A DNA stretch of 64,000 bases from Alphaproteobacteria bacterium. GTDB taxonomy: Bacteria > Pseudomonadota > Alphaproteobacteria > Rhizobiales > GCA-2746425. How positions within the stretch are numbered: position 1 is the stretch's first letter; every line of letters begins with the position of its first letter. The stretch is taken from assembly GCA_024743215.1 (NCBI GenBank), contig JANSWZ010000009.1, positions 1-64,000 on the forward strand, given 5' to 3'. Shown here piece after piece: positions 24,921-34,878 of the stretch. The notes below the pieces were generated by a model that ran no database searches, had not been told where the DNA came from, and saw only the letters and a program-made list of their open reading frames with translations. Made by a program: the position numbers and the translations under genes.

Positions 24921-26102
24921 TTAATCGCTTGGCGCAAGCCAGCTTGTCATTCCATCGGTTGCCGAAATCAGGTCATCATGATCGCGCGCAAAGCACATGC
25001 GCATGAAGCCCGCGCCACCAGGCCCAAAGGCCTCGCCAGGTGACATGGCAACACCCACTTCATCAACAAGCCTGATTCCAAGTTCCATTGTATCGGGAAA
25101 GTCATTGAGGCCAAAAAACAGGTAAAAGGCGCCACGGGGTCGTTCAAGACGGATTTTCCCCGTCGCTTCAAGGGCGTCGCAAACAAGGTCACGTCCCTTG
25201 TGGCAATACGCGACCTGTGCATCGACGAAACTGTCGCCATCATTGAGCGCTGCAATTGCAGCACGTTGCATGAAGGCGGCAACGCCCGAGGTCGAATATT
25301 GCACCAGATTTTCGAAAACCTGTTGCAGCGCAGGTGGCGCCGAAATCCAACCGACGCGCCAGCCTGTCATGGCCCAGTTTTTTGAAAACGTATTGACGAA
25401 TAGAATTTTGTCGTCTGCTTCCATAAGATCATAGAAGGAGGGCGCACGTGCGCCGCTATAGAAAAACCGGTTGTAAACCTCATCAGCAATGATCCACAGA
25501 TCATGCTTGCGGGCAAATTTCAGCAGGGCATTCAACAGGTCGGCATCTGCAACCCAGCCTGTCGGATTACACGGCGAGTTGACGAACAGCGCGCGCGTTT
25601 TCGGCGTGATGGCCGCTTCCAATGCATCGATATCCAAGGCCCATGACTGGCTATCAAATTGCATCGGAACGCTGACTGGTTTGGCCCCCATGACACCAAG
25701 CGCCGCCGCAAAATTTGGCCAGGCCGGTGTGGGCACCAAGACCTCTTCTCCCGCGCCGGCAACCGCTTGAATGCAAAGCTGAATGGCCTGCATGCCCGAG
25801 CCAGTCACAATAAAACGATCAGCCACAAGGTCGCGGTCAAAATGCCGCTTATGATAGTCTGACAAAGCCTGCCTCAGTTCAGGCAGACCTTTTTGATAAG
25901 TGTAAAACGTCTCGCCTGCTCGCAGAGAGTCTGAGGCGGCCTGGCAAATAAACTGAGGTGTTGGCTGATGGCCTTCACCGGCGACCAGCGGAATTATGGG
26001 TTTTCCGCTGGCTCTTGCGTGGTTCATTACCCTGATGATGCCGCTCTCTGGTGCAAAAGCGGCTTCAGCTCGCAAGGCGCTCAGCATTGGATTTTCACTC
26101 AC
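24921..26102 (-). CDS. class I/II pyridoxal-phosphate aminotransferase
   Basis: A 393-residue fold-type I aminotransferase. Visible are the PLP ring-stacking region TGSGMQAIQL, NSPCNPTG near residue 175, the Asp of IIADEVYNRF and the Schiff-base Lys241 in TFSKNWAMTGWRVG. The C-terminal FMRMCFA contains the substrate-carboxylate arginine. The closest named groups are aspartate/arginine:pyruvate-type aminotransferases; the exact amino acid cannot be set. It appears monocistronic, with mscL behind it on the same strand 39 nt upstream. Confidence 0.85.
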   Translation of the reverse strand: MSENPMLSALRAEAAFAPESGIIRVMNHARASGKPIIPLVAGEGHQPTPQFICQAASDSLRAGETFYTYQKGLPELRQALSDYHKRHFDRDLVADRFIVTGSGMQAIQLCIQAVAGAGEEVLVPTPAWPNFAAALGVMGAKPVSVPMQFDSQSWALDIDALEAAITPKTRALFVNSPCNPTGWVADADLLNALLKFARKHDLWIIADEVYNRFFYSGARAPSFYDLMEADDKILFVNTFSKNWAMTGWRVGWISAPPALQQVFENLVQYSTSGVAAFMQRAAIAALNDGDSFVDAQVAYCHKGRDLVCDALEATGKIRLERPRGAFYLFFGLNDFPDTMELGIRLVDEVGVAMSPGEAFGPGGAGFMRMCFARDHDDLISATDGMTSWLAPSD

Positions 26103-26141
26103 AGTTTACTCCGTGATGCTGAGCGCTATGCGAATGTCATG

Positions 26142-26558
26142 CTATTTTTTGGCCAAAAGATCGCGGATCTCTTCAAGAAGTGCGACGTCAGCAGCCTTGG
26201 CTGGCGCTTCTGCCGGTTTTTCTTCTTCCTTGCGTTTCATGGAGTTGATGGCCCGAACAGCCAAAAACAGCACGAACGCGACGATCAGGAAGTTGACCGT
26301 AGCTGTAATGAAATTACCATAGGCCAGCACGGCGCCCTGTTCTTTGGCAGCATCCAGCGTGGTGGCATCAACAGTGGAGGCAAGTCCGACGAAATAGTTG
26401 GTAAAGTCAACGCCACCGGTGATAGCGCCGACGATAGGCATGATGACATCAGCCACCAATGATTTTACGATACCGCTGAACGCGGCGCCAATGATCACAC
26501 CGATGGCGAGATCCATGACATTGCCCTTCAAGGCAAATTCTTTGAATTCCTTAAGCAT
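26142..26558 (-). CDS. mscL: large-conductance mechanosensitive channel MscL
   Basis: A 138-residue MscL. The classical N-terminus [20 protein letters not shown] leads into TM1 ([15 protein letters not shown]). A periplasmic loop, TM2 ([19 protein letters not shown]) and the charged C-terminal helix ([13 protein letters not shown]) ending in [12 protein letters not shown] follow. The ATG at 26558 was chosen over the longer frame because it gives the invariant MLKEF start. The channel opens on membrane tension and releases solutes in hypo-osmotic shock. It is divergent from the hybrid kinase gene. Confidence 0.97.
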   Translation of the reverse strand: MLKEFKEFALKGNVMDLAIGVIIGAAFSGIVKSLVADVIMPIVGAITGGVDFTNYFVGLASTVDATTLDAAKEQGAVLAYGNFITATVNFLIVAFVLFLAVRAINSMKRKEEEKPAEAPAKAADVALLEEIRDLLAKK

Positions 26559-26714
26559 GTTCACCCCTTGATTTTGCTTGTGTAAGGAAAAAGGTACATG
26601 CCCCGAAACAGGCAAGAAACGCAAGTAATGCCCTCAACTATGTAATGACTTTCGCCATTTCAGTTCCCCGGCTACAGTGGGGTAACAAAGAATGCTCCTC
26701 GGGAGGAGAAGGGA

Positions 26715-29700
26715 ATGCTGGCCGGTTGGGTCGTCGTTGCGGCGGCACTATTTTACATTGTGCTTCTGTTTCTGGTTGCAACCTATGGCGATCGCGCGTC
26801 ACGTCGCAAGTCGCGCTCCAACCCGGGATTTGCTCAGCGTTTCTCTGCGCGCCCAACACTTTACGCGCTTTCATTGGCCGTTTACTGCACCAGTTGGACA
26901 TTTTTTGGCTCGGTTGGTCTGGCTGCGCGAACGGGATGGGACTTCATAGGCATCTATACCGGCCCCATACTGGTCTTCACTGTGGGTTATCCTTTGGTGC
27001 GCCATATTGTCGCTGTCTCCAAAACCCAGCGTATCACTTCGGTCGCTGACTTCATTTCCGCGCGTTATGGCAAAAGCCAGACTGTGGCCATGGTCGCGAC
27101 TTTGATCGCAGTTGTGGGCTCAGTTCCCTATATTGCCCTGCAATTGAAAGCTGTCTCAACATCCCTGGCTGCAACTGTGCTTCGAACAGAGAGCGGTCAG
27201 GCGGCAGATCTGTCCTTGCCGATTATCGGTGACGTTGCATTGCTCGTGGCCATTGCAATGGCGCTCTTTGCAGTCTTGTTCGGAACCCGGCACAGCGATG
27301 CGACAGAGCATCAGGAAGGTCTGATGCTGGCCGTGGCCACGGAGAGTGTGGTCAAGCTGATTGCCTTTGTCAGCGTTGGTGTGTTTGTCCTGACCATCCT
27401 GTATGATGGGCCTGCCGACCTGTTCCAGTCCGCTGCAGATGCTGGCGGTATCCTGCCGCTATATGATGGGTCCCTGAATTGGGGACAACTGGCCATTTTT
27501 ACGTTGCTCAGCAGCTTTGCTGTCTTGCTGCTGCCACGTCAGTTCCATGTCACAGTCGTGGAGAACAACAATGCCAGCGAGTTGAAGCGGGCTGTATGGC
27601 TGTTTCCACTCTATCTGTTGGCCATCAACCTTTTCGTGGTCCCCATTGCAATTGCGGGTCGGCTGACCCTGGGGCCGGATGTCAGCGGTGATCTGTTCGT
27701 GGTCGCTTTGCCGCTGTCCACCCAGTCAGTGGGCTTTGTCATCATCGCCTTCATCGGCGGGCTTTCTGCTGCCACTGCCATGGTCATTGTGGCGGCTGTC
27801 GCCCTGTCGATCATGATTTCCAATCAGATTGTCCTGCCAGTTTTGCTGCGGCGCTCTCCGGAACAGTTCGCCGGTCGGGACATGACTCAGACCGTTCTTG
27901 TGGTGCGCCGGGTCGCAATCTTCTTTGTGCTGGCGCTGGGCTATCTGTACTACGAACTGGCCGGTGACAGCGCTGCACTGGCGTCCATCGGATTGTTGTC
28001 ATTTGCTGCCATTGCGCAATTGGCCCCGGCGTTTCTGGGTGGCTTGTTCTGGCGCGGTGCGACGGCGCGCGGTGCCGTGGCCGCAATGGTGATGGGGTTT
28101 GCGGTGTGGTTTTACACCCTGCTGCTGCCAAGCTTTGCCCATAGCAGTGGTGCCCTGGCGGCTTTGATGACGGAGGGGCTTTTTCAATTATCGTGGTTGC
28201 GCCCGGAACATTTGTTCGGCAGTGACCTGCCGCCGCTCACTCATGGGGTTCTATGGTCTCTGACCGCCAATATATTTGGCTATGTGGCTTTGTCCCTCAC
28301 ACGGGAACCATTACCGCTGGAACGGCTGCAGGCGGACAGCTTTGTCCATAACAATCTGCCGAATACAGGCACCTTGCTGCCCCAGCGCAAATCCTGGCGC
28401 GGCAATGTAACCGTGGAGGAACTGCAGCAGACGATTTCCCGCTATCTTGGGTCCGAACGCACGGAACGTGCCTTCAAGGCCTATGCAAAAGACAATCGTG
28501 TTGATCTTACACCTTACATTCTGGCCGACTCTGCCCTGATCAGCCACTCCGAGCAATTGTTGGCCTCCGCCATTGGAGCCGCCTCCTCGCGGCTGGTGTT
28601 TTCCTTGCTCATGCAGAAGACCGACGGGAAAGGACGGGTCCCGATTGAGCTGCTGGATGATGCCTCTCAGGCCATCCAATACAACAGAGATCTATTGCAA
28701 AGCGCGCTGGATCATGTGTGGCAGGGCATTGCCGTTTTTGACATCAATCTGCGTCTGATTTGCTGGAACCAGCATTTCAGAGGGTTTTTGAACCTGCCAA
28801 CCGAGTTCGGCCAGGTTGGAACTTCTCTGGGCGATGTTGTGCGGTTTGGCGTTGAAAATGGCCACTACGGCACAGGCAATCCGGCCACCATGATTGACAG
28901 CCGTTTGAAGCAATTGGTGGAAGCACCGAGCATCTTTGAGGAGACGTTTCAACCAACAGGCCAAATTCTGGAAGTGCGCACCAACCGTATGCCAGATGGC
29001 GGCATCGTGGTGACCTATACAGATGTCAGCGAGCGGGCAGCCAATAAGCGCACGCTGGAAGAGGTCAATCATGCTCTGGAAGAGAGGGTCAAGGTTCGAA
29101 CGGAAGAACTGACCCGGCTGAACGCGCAACTGGAACATGCCAGCCAGATGGCCCACGAAGCAAATGTCGGCAAAACAAAATTCCTCGCAGCCGCCGGTCA
29201 TGATATTCTCCAGCCGCTGAACGCAGCCCGACTTTATACAACGGCGTTGGGCGAGCTTCTGACCGATGAAAACCATCTGAAAAGCGCACATAATATTGAG
29301 GCGGCTTTGGGATCGGTTGAAGATATCTTAAGCGCTTTGCTGGATATTTCCCGGCTGGATGCGGGGGCCACAACCACGGAGATCACCGTGGTGTCGCTGG
29401 ATGATTTGCTCGAGAAGCTGCAGGTTGAATTCTCGCCGATGGCCGAAGCCAAAGACCTCACATTTCATGTAATCAAAAGCCGGCTACATGTGCGCTCCGA
29501 CAGACGCTTGTTGCGCCGTTTGCTGCAGAACCTCATCTCAAATGCCATAAAATATACACCGCATGGACGTGTCACCGTGGGCTGCCGCCGACACGATCAA
29601 ACCACAACGCTGCATATCTATGACACAGGCATAGGGATTCCGCTTTCCAAACAAAAAGAGATATTCGGAGAATTTCAGCGGCTGGAATCCGGGATGAAGG

Positions 29701-30302
29701 AAGGCCCGGGTCTGGGGCTGGGACTGTCAATTGTTGAGCGTCTCTCTGACATTTTGAAACACCCCATAAGTCTTGAATCGCGCATTGGTATGGGAACGCG
29801 GTTTTCGGTGACCATGCCGATTGCGCAGGCTATCGCACTGCCGCAAACAGCAGCATCAAAACCTTCAGCGCCTTTGGCCCGCTTGGAAGGAACGCTGATC
29901 CTTTGCATCGACAATGAAGTCCAGATTCTGGATGGGATGCGCAATCTTCTGGAGGGATGGGGTTGCAGGGTGCTGATTGCCTCAAATCAGGACGAGGCAA
30001 CTCAGGTCATTGAAGCAGAGCGTAAACGGTCCGGTGACTTACCCGACGTCATTCTGGTGGACTATCATCTTGATGGTGAAATTCGGGGCGTGGAAGTGTT
30101 GGCAAGACTGCGTTGGCGCTTCAAAAGTGGCTTGCCTGCCGTATTGATCACGGCAGATCGGACGGCTTTCGTCAGAGAAGAAGCGGGCAGGAAAGATATG
30201 CCGATCCTGAACAAGCCGCTGAAACCAGCCGCGCTGCGCAGTCTGTTGCAGCAATTGGCGCGCACCGGTCATCACAAAACCAACGCGCCTGCAGCGGAGT
30301 AG
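26715..30302 (+). CDS. hybrid histidine kinase with N-terminal sodium:solute symporter domain (CrbS/MxtR-like)
   Basis: A 1195-residue membrane sensor. Residues 1 to about 550 form a PutP-like sodium:solute symporter domain with about 12-13 helices (AVYCTSWTFFGSVGLAAR, ITSVADFISARYGKS). A PAS domain follows near 660-770 (GIAVFDINLRLICWN), then a coiled coil. Then come HisKA with His829 in AAGHDILQPLNAAR, an HATPase domain (LLQNLISNAIKY, DTGIGIP, GLGLGLSIVERL) and a C-terminal receiver with Asp1116. In CrbS/CrbR and MxtR/ErdR systems this architecture senses or moves acetate-like carboxylates and controls acetate use. The adjacent opposite-strand LuxR-type regulator and the SSS symporter pair fit that. 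GGGAGGAGAAGGGA precedes the ATG. Confidence 0.9.
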   Translation: MLAGWVVVAAALFYIVLLFLVATYGDRASRRKSRSNPGFAQRFSARPTLYALSLAVYCTSWTFFGSVGLAARTGWDFIGIYTGPILVFTVGYPLVRHIVAVSKTQRITSVADFISARYGKSQTVAMVATLIAVVGSVPYIALQLKAVSTSLAATVLRTESGQAADLSLPIIGDVALLVAIAMALFAVLFGTRHSDATEHQEGLMLAVATESVVKLIAFVSVGVFVLTILYDGPADLFQSAADAGGILPLYDGSLNWGQLAIFTLLSSFAVLLLPRQFHVTVVENNNASELKRAVWLFPLYLLAINLFVVPIAIAGRLTLGPDVSGDLFVVALPLSTQSVGFVIIAFIGGLSAATAMVIVAAVALSIMISNQIVLPVLLRRSPEQFAGRDMTQTVLVVRRVAIFFVLALGYLYYELAGDSAALASIGLLSFAAIAQLAPAFLGGLFWRGATARGAVAAMVMGFAVWFYTLLLPSFAHSSGALAALMTEGLFQLSWLRPEHLFGSDLPPLTHGVLWSLTANIFGYVALSLTREPLPLERLQADSFVHNNLPNTGTLLPQRKSWRGNVTVEELQQTISRYLGSERTERAFKAYAKDNRVDLTPYILADSALISHSEQLLASAIGAASSRLVFSLLMQKTDGKGRVPIELLDDASQAIQYNRDLLQSALDHVWQGIAVFDINLRLICWNQHFRGFLNLPTEFGQVGTSLGDVVRFGVENGHYGTGNPATMIDSRLKQLVEAPSIFEETFQPTGQILEVRTNRMPDGGIVVTYTDVSERAANKRTLEEVNHALEERVKVRTEELTRLNAQLEHASQMAHEANVGKTKFLAAAGHDILQPLNAARLYTTALGELLTDENHLKSAHNIEAALGSVEDILSALLDISRLDAGATTTEITVVSLDDLLEKLQVEFSPMAEAKDLTFHVIKSRLHVRSDRRLLRRLLQNLISNAIKYTPHGRVTVGCRRHDQTTTLHIYDTGIGIPLSKQKEIFGEFQRLESGMKEGPGLGLGLSIVERLSDILKHPISLESRIGMGTRFSVTMPIAQAIALPQTAASKPSAPLARLEGTLILCIDNEVQILDGMRNLLEGWGCRVLIASNQDEATQVIEAERKRSGDLPDVILVDYHLDGEIRGVEVLARLRWRFKSGLPAVLITADRTAFVREEAGRKDMPILNKPLKPAALRSLLQQLARTGHHKTNAPAAE

Positions 30303-30410
30303 GCTGTATAAAAACATGCGTTGAGTTTGCTTGAACTCATCGTCCTGGAAGAATGCCGAGAACTGACGGACAAGAGCATCGGCAGCGGCGGGGCTTGCAA
30401 ACCGCTGTGC

Positions 30411-31091
30411 TTAATTGGCGGTCTCGCCCCCCGCAGCCGTACCCTGCCATTGACCGGCTTCAATCCTGGCTGCTGCAATCACGGCCTGAGTCCGACTGTC
30501 GACATTGAGCTTTTGCAAGATGGCGGACACATGTGCCTTGATCGTGGCTTCCGAAACACTGAGCTCGTAAGCGATCTGCTTGTTCAGCAAGCCTTCACTT
30601 AACATCATCAGTACCCTGACCTGCTGAGGTGTCAGCGTGGAGAGGCGCGCCACCATATTTGCAGTTTCATCATCAATCGGAGCGTCGGGATCATAGCCTT
30701 CAGGTAGCCAGATTGCGCCACCCAATACGGCATCAATGGCTTCTCGCATCACGTCGATGCCCATCGATTTGGGAATGAAGCCACTGGCACCCAACTCCAT
30801 GCAATGGCGCACTGTCAGCGGGTCTTCCTTGCCGGAAACAACAATCAGCGGGACAGCAGGATATTGCGCCCGCAAATACATCAGGCCTGAAAACCCCCGT
30901 GCACCTGGCATTGATAGATCAAACAGAATGAGGTCAGTATCGGGTTGTACATCAAGGCTGGCAGTCACTTCATCCAGAGTGCCAGCTTCATGAATAGTTG
31001 CGTCGCTGAATAACCCTTCCACTGCCTGCCGCAAAGCACCACGGAACAGTGGATGGTCATCTGCAATAATAATATGCTGAAGATTTGTCAT
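30411..31091 (-). CDS. NarL/LuxR-type response regulator (CrbR/ErdR-like)
   Basis: A 226-residue response regulator: an N-terminal receiver with Asp11/Asp12, phospho-acceptor Asp58 in LILFDLSMPG and Lys in FIPKSMG, a linker, and a C-terminal LuxR-type helix-turn-helix (LTPQQVRVLMMLSEGLLNKQ onward, then SEATIKAHVSAILQKL). It is convergent with the transporter-like hybrid kinase and divergent from the symporter operon at 31,384. By analogy with CrbR/ErdR it probably activates carboxylate-uptake and acetate-activation genes; the direct neighbour symporter is the obvious candidate target. Confidence 0.9.
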   Translation of the reverse strand: MTNLQHIIIADDHPLFRGALRQAVEGLFSDATIHEAGTLDEVTASLDVQPDTDLILFDLSMPGARGFSGLMYLRAQYPAVPLIVVSGKEDPLTVRHCMELGASGFIPKSMGIDVMREAIDAVLGGAIWLPEGYDPDAPIDDETANMVARLSTLTPQQVRVLMMLSEGLLNKQIAYELSVSEATIKAHVSAILQKLNVDSRTQAVIAAARIEAGQWQGTAAGGETAN

Positions 31092-31383
31092 ATGCTGTGC
31101 CTAAGCTTGCAGATGTAAGCCCCGACACACTCCCCCGTATTTTGTTATATGCATGTCAAGCATTGAGACTGTTTTGTAACACAACAGGCAAAAAATGCAC
31201 ATCCGGTTCGCACAAATCACCCTGTATTGGACTCCATAGGACTGGCAGGCGAAGACAAACGGCAGGAATTGCGTTAGAAAACCCATATTGGCCGGGACCT
31301 GCGATGGCATGATTCGTCGCGGAGCGTTGGCTGGTGAAGTGATTCCGTCCCAGAACACAGATACAGAGTACCGGCAAGGCAGA

Positions 31384-31806
31384 ATGTCAAAACCCTATTG
31401 GCGCTCAGCAACATTAAGAAACTGGCTTGTGGCCCTGCTGATTCTGGCGGCCCTTTCTGGCGCGCCGCTTGTGGCTGCCCGATTGCCGTCAGACCTGTTC
31501 ATGGGACTGCCGGCAACGCTGATATTTTTTGCCATTGGTATGCCCTTGCTACTTTTGGTCCTGGCAATATTCAAGATCAGTCTCCAACACGGTCTCGATC
31601 GCAATTACGAACTGGACAGGGAAGACCAGTTGCTGCGCAGGCGCGTGCCAAAGCGCCTCAAATCCTTTCCGGTCAAAGCCATTGATGTGCCGGAACCTGA
31701 TATCCCTGATATCCCTGCGACCCAAGGCATCCAGTCTGACGCGGATGCAGAGCCAAAAAAGATGACCGTGATTGATCAAAGCAACCGAACGCAGGTGGCT
31801 GAATAA
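31384..31806 (+). CDS. DUF4212 symporter small subunit
   Basis: A 140-residue protein with two hydrophobic helices near residues 12-32 and 42-62 (the second includes ATLIFFAIGMPLLLLVLAIF) and a long hydrophilic tail rich in DIPDIP-type acidic and proline residues. It matches the small subunit (DUF4212) that accompanies VC_2705-type sodium:solute symporters. Its TAA stop shares a base with the ATG of the large subunit (TAATG), so translation is coupled. The tail is longer than in typical 90-residue members. Confidence 0.8.
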   Translation: MSKPYWRSATLRNWLVALLILAALSGAPLVAARLPSDLFMGLPATLIFFAIGMPLLLLVLAIFKISLQHGLDRNYELDREDQLLRRRVPKRLKSFPVKAIDVPEPDIPDIPATQGIQSDADAEPKKMTVIDQSNRTQVAE

Positions 31807-33620
31807 TGCGGCTTCGAGTTCTTAATTCCTTCCTGGTTGGCACCATTATTCTGCTTGGAATTCTCGGTCTGTTGGAGCGACTTGGCCTTTCCAGTGATCT
31901 GGTAACGCGCCTTCTGTTTGCGCTGCTGCTTGTGTCTTTGTTGTTTTCGGGTGTGCGGGCACGCAGCGTTCGCACCACCGATATGTTTGTCGATGGCTAC
32001 CGCATGACGCCCATGCCAAACGGGCTTGCTCTGGCGATGATTGCCACGGGCGCTCTGGGCTACAGCTTCTGGCCCGGGGACGTGTTCGCCAATCAACTGA
32101 GCGGATTTACAGTGCCACTGGGTGTTGTTGGCGGCGTGGCGCTGATGGGCGCTCTGTTTGTTCCGTTTCTCCGGCGTGCAGATGTATTGACTCCGATGGA
32201 GCTGTTGCAGCAACGGTTCAACTCCCGCACCTTGTTGTTATTGGCCACTTTCATTTCTGCGGCAGCGATCATCTGCGTCCTTATCGGGCAGATTTCTTTC
32301 CTGTTCGGCCTCAGCGCCCGTTTCACAACGGTGCCTGCAAATTCAGCCCTGATTGTCATTCTGATTGGTGTTTCGCTGCCGCTGGTGCTGGGCGGTATGC
32401 GGGCTGCAAGCTGGCTGCAAATGACAATGGCCGTGCTGGTGGGCTTTGGTTTTTTGCTGTTTCTGGCTTGGATTGCGTTCGATCTGACAGGGTTGCCGAT
32501 GCCCCATTTGTCGGCCAGTGATGCCTGGACGGCAACCCGTTTGCTGCAGGAAGATGCTGTAGCAAGGCAATTGGCACAGCCATCGGATGTCAGTTGGCTT
32601 GAAATCCTGCCAACCGACTGGCGGGCGGTTAGCCTGGGCATGGTCGGTGTCGCCCTTGGTATCAGCGCATTTCCACCACTTCTGGCGCGCGCCCAGACCA
32701 CCCGAACTGCCAAGGAAAGCGATGCCAGTATCGGCTGGGCCCTGGTTTTTCTTCTGGCGCTTGTCTGCACCTTGCCAGTCTATGCAATCTTTCTGAAGTT
32801 TCAGATCACGCAGTCTATCACCGGCATGTCAGTCATTGCTCTGGGTCGTGAAGCGCCCTTTTTGTTTTCCATTACATCAGGTGTATCTCTTTGCGGGACT
32901 GCGGTGTCAAACCTGCAGGACTTCATCACCGCCTGCGGTGATGGCCACAGATTGGCCGCGTCAGATTTGCAGATCTCGCCCATGGCATTCATGACGGCCT
33001 TGCCGGACATCATTGCCAGCCTCGGGCGGCCTGTCCCGCAAACCATGGCTGCAATGCTGGCCTGCGGGGCGCTTGCAGCCCTGGTAGCTGTTGTGTCCGC
33101 CTGCCTGATTTCCCTGTCGCATCATGTGGCTCTTGATCTTTATGCCAAGTTTCTGGGCACCAGCGCTCCCATGAGCCGCATTGTTTTTCTGGTGCGTTTG
33201 TCGGTGCTTCTGGTAGCTTTCGGCATTTACTGGCTTCTCACCTGGCCACCGCTTGGGCCGTTTTTGCAGCAACCGGAAACACTGATACTGGCTGGTCTTG
33301 CTTTGGCAGCTGGCGGCCTGTTCCCATCCTTTCTGCTTGGAATATGGGTTGGCCGGGCCGGGCAGATTGCCGCATTGGGTGCCATGATTGTAGGAACAGC
33401 CATCACCATTGCAATGTTGGGTGTTTTGATAGGGCTTGATCAATTCGACAGCATCGCTGCCAGTCTGGTGCCGCTGATTGGTGAAACCTATCCCATTGCG
33501 GCAGCAGGCCTGCCGGGCGCAATAATCGGTCTGGTGACAGGTCTTGTACTTTGCGTTGTGGCGCCGGCCAGGAAGCCGGATATCATCAGCGCCAGATTAA
33601 GCGGCCAATCCGAGGTCTGA
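31806..33620 (+). CDS. sodium:solute symporter large subunit, VC_2705/ActP-like
   Basis: A 604-residue SSS-family transporter with about 13 hydrophobic helices. ATGALGYSFWPGDVFANQL near residue 80, TPMELLQQRFNSRTLLLLAT and GGMRAASWLQMTMAVLVGF match the sodium-coupled carboxylate (acetate/pyruvate) subgroup. It is coupled to the DUF4212 subunit. Together they probably import a short-chain carboxylate such as acetate under the adjacent CrbS/CrbR-like system. Confidence 0.88.
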   Translation: MRLRVLNSFLVGTIILLGILGLLERLGLSSDLVTRLLFALLLVSLLFSGVRARSVRTTDMFVDGYRMTPMPNGLALAMIATGALGYSFWPGDVFANQLSGFTVPLGVVGGVALMGALFVPFLRRADVLTPMELLQQRFNSRTLLLLATFISAAAIICVLIGQISFLFGLSARFTTVPANSALIVILIGVSLPLVLGGMRAASWLQMTMAVLVGFGFLLFLAWIAFDLTGLPMPHLSASDAWTATRLLQEDAVARQLAQPSDVSWLEILPTDWRAVSLGMVGVALGISAFPPLLARAQTTRTAKESDASIGWALVFLLALVCTLPVYAIFLKFQITQSITGMSVIALGREAPFLFSITSGVSLCGTAVSNLQDFITACGDGHRLAASDLQISPMAFMTALPDIIASLGRPVPQTMAAMLACGALAALVAVVSACLISLSHHVALDLYAKFLGTSAPMSRIVFLVRLSVLLVAFGIYWLLTWPPLGPFLQQPETLILAGLALAAGGLFPSFLLGIWVGRAGQIAALGAMIVGTAITIAMLGVLIGLDQFDSIAASLVPLIGETYPIAAAGLPGAIIGLVTGLVLCVVAPARKPDIISARLSGQSEV

Positions 33621-33639
33621 CTTTCGGTTCGAACATGCT

Positions 33640-33939
33640 CTAATTTGCAAGGGCTGCGCGCAGGCGGGTCAGGCCGCGCAAGACAAACCACAATGCGGTC
33701 ACAACATTTCCAAGAACGAAGATCGGCAACAGCCAGATTAGCGCGACTTTCTTGTCGGGTTCAGCGTAGAAAATCACCACTGCGGACAGCAGAAAACCCA
33801 GATACAAATCCACCATGGAAACAATGCCCCATGGCTTGCCAAGAAGAAAGTCGCCCGCAGCGCCAAAATCACCAACGGCAATGGCCCAGAAAATGAGGCC
33901 GGTCAGGAGCAGACCGAGGCCGCCGATCAAAAATTTCAT
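33640..33939 (-). CDS. small integral membrane protein (99 aa), unknown function
   Basis: A 99-residue protein with three hydrophobic helices: residues 2-22 (KFLIGGLGLLLTGLIFWAIA), about 38-60 (MVDLYLGFLLSAVVIFYA) and 66-86 (ALIWLLPIFVLGNVVTALWF). The overall look is of DUF1475-like small membrane proteins. It lies 15 nt downstream of the secreted coiled-coil protein gene on the same strand. No function is assigned. Confidence 0.7.
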   Translation of the reverse strand: MKFLIGGLGLLLTGLIFWAIAVGDFGAAGDFLLGKPWGIVSMVDLYLGFLLSAVVIFYAEPDKKVALIWLLPIFVLGNVVTALWFVLRGLTRLRAALAN

Positions 33940-33954
33940 ACATGCATCACGGCT

Positions 33955-34365
33955 CTATTCGGCCATGTCCTTTTTCATGTCCTGCACCATTCCAAAAAAC
34001 CGGCGCATAAACTGCTCACTGATATCTAGCGCGTCTTCAAGTTCGGTCAAATCAGGCCTGTCGAGCTTCTGTGCTTCCAATTGCGCGACACGGTCTTCAA
34101 GATCGGCAATGCGGCCATCCAGTGATGCATCTGTTCCGGAGGGTCGAACCTCAATGGCTGTGCATTGCCAGACGTTGTTGTCTTGTTCGCAGCGCGCTAT
34201 GGCACCGTTTTCCAGATCTACGCGCAAATAGGCCTTTCCACCTTCCTCATTCAGCTCGATCATTTGAAATCGTTCCGCCTGCGCTACAGCCGCGCTGAGT
34301 GCTGAAATGGTAATTACAGTGGCTGCCACTAACCGGCCGGCTGGCCGTTTTAGGACGCTTTTCAT
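33955..34365 (-). CDS. secreted protein with C-terminal coiled coil, unknown function
   Basis: A 136-residue product. A signal peptide with the hydrophobic run LVAATVITISALSAAVA ends at about AQA-ER. It is followed by a small domain with two cysteines (GAIARCEQDNNVWQCTAIEV), then a helical, charged coiled coil (IADLEDRVAQLEAQKLDRPD). The ATG at 34365 is preferred to the TTG at 34380 because GGAG lies 7 nt upstream. It probably forms a two-gene unit with the small membrane protein. No family name is recognised. Confidence 0.75.
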   Translation of the reverse strand: MKSVLKRPAGRLVAATVITISALSAAVAQAERFQMIELNEEGGKAYLRVDLENGAIARCEQDNNVWQCTAIEVRPSGTDASLDGRIADLEDRVAQLEAQKLDRPDLTELEDALDISEQFMRRFFGMVQDMKKDMAE

Positions 34366-34518
34366 GATGGTCTCCTTCAAACAGGGGCTTTTTGCCGCTC
34401 AGTATCGGCCGTGAAGATGGCAAGGTCGTGATTGACAGGCAGCGTTGTATTTTGTTTCAACAAATATGGGTGTTGGGGTCCAATCAATTCGGACCATATT
34501 TTGGGCGAAGCATTTTTC

Positions 34519-34878
34519 ATGAGTGACAGATTTATCTTTAAATTATTGACGCAGGATCAATGGCGGTCTTTTCAGGCGGAAAAAACCTTCAAAGGCGCGC
34601 TGGTAGACCTTGCAGATGGGTATATCCATTTTTCCACCCGCGAGCAGGTAGCGGAGACGGCGCAAAAATATTTTGCTGATGTGCCGGATGTATTTGTGGC
34701 GGAAATTGCAATCGATACTCTGCCAGAGCCGTTGAAATGGGAACCTGCACGCAAGGGCGCGCTCTTTCCGCATCTCTACACAGATCTGCCATTGGCAAGT
34801 GTGGGCCGACACGCAGTTTTGAACCGCGATGCAGATGGCCGCTTTCAGTTTCCATCCTGGGCGCAGGCAACCGCATGA
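34519..34878 (+). CDS. DUF952 family protein
   Basis: A 119-residue protein of the DUF952 family, which has an ADP-ribosyltransferase-like fold. Typical features are the N-terminal FIFKLLTQDQWRSF, the central DGYIHFSTREQVAETAQKYF and the C-terminal RKGALFPHLYTDLPLASV. Start ATG 34519. The stop overlaps the pyrD start (ATGA), an arrangement often seen in alphaproteobacteria. The function is unknown. Confidence 0.88.
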   Translation: MSDRFIFKLLTQDQWRSFQAEKTFKGALVDLADGYIHFSTREQVAETAQKYFADVPDVFVAEIAIDTLPEPLKWEPARKGALFPHLYTDLPLASVGRHAVLNRDADGRFQFPSWAQATA

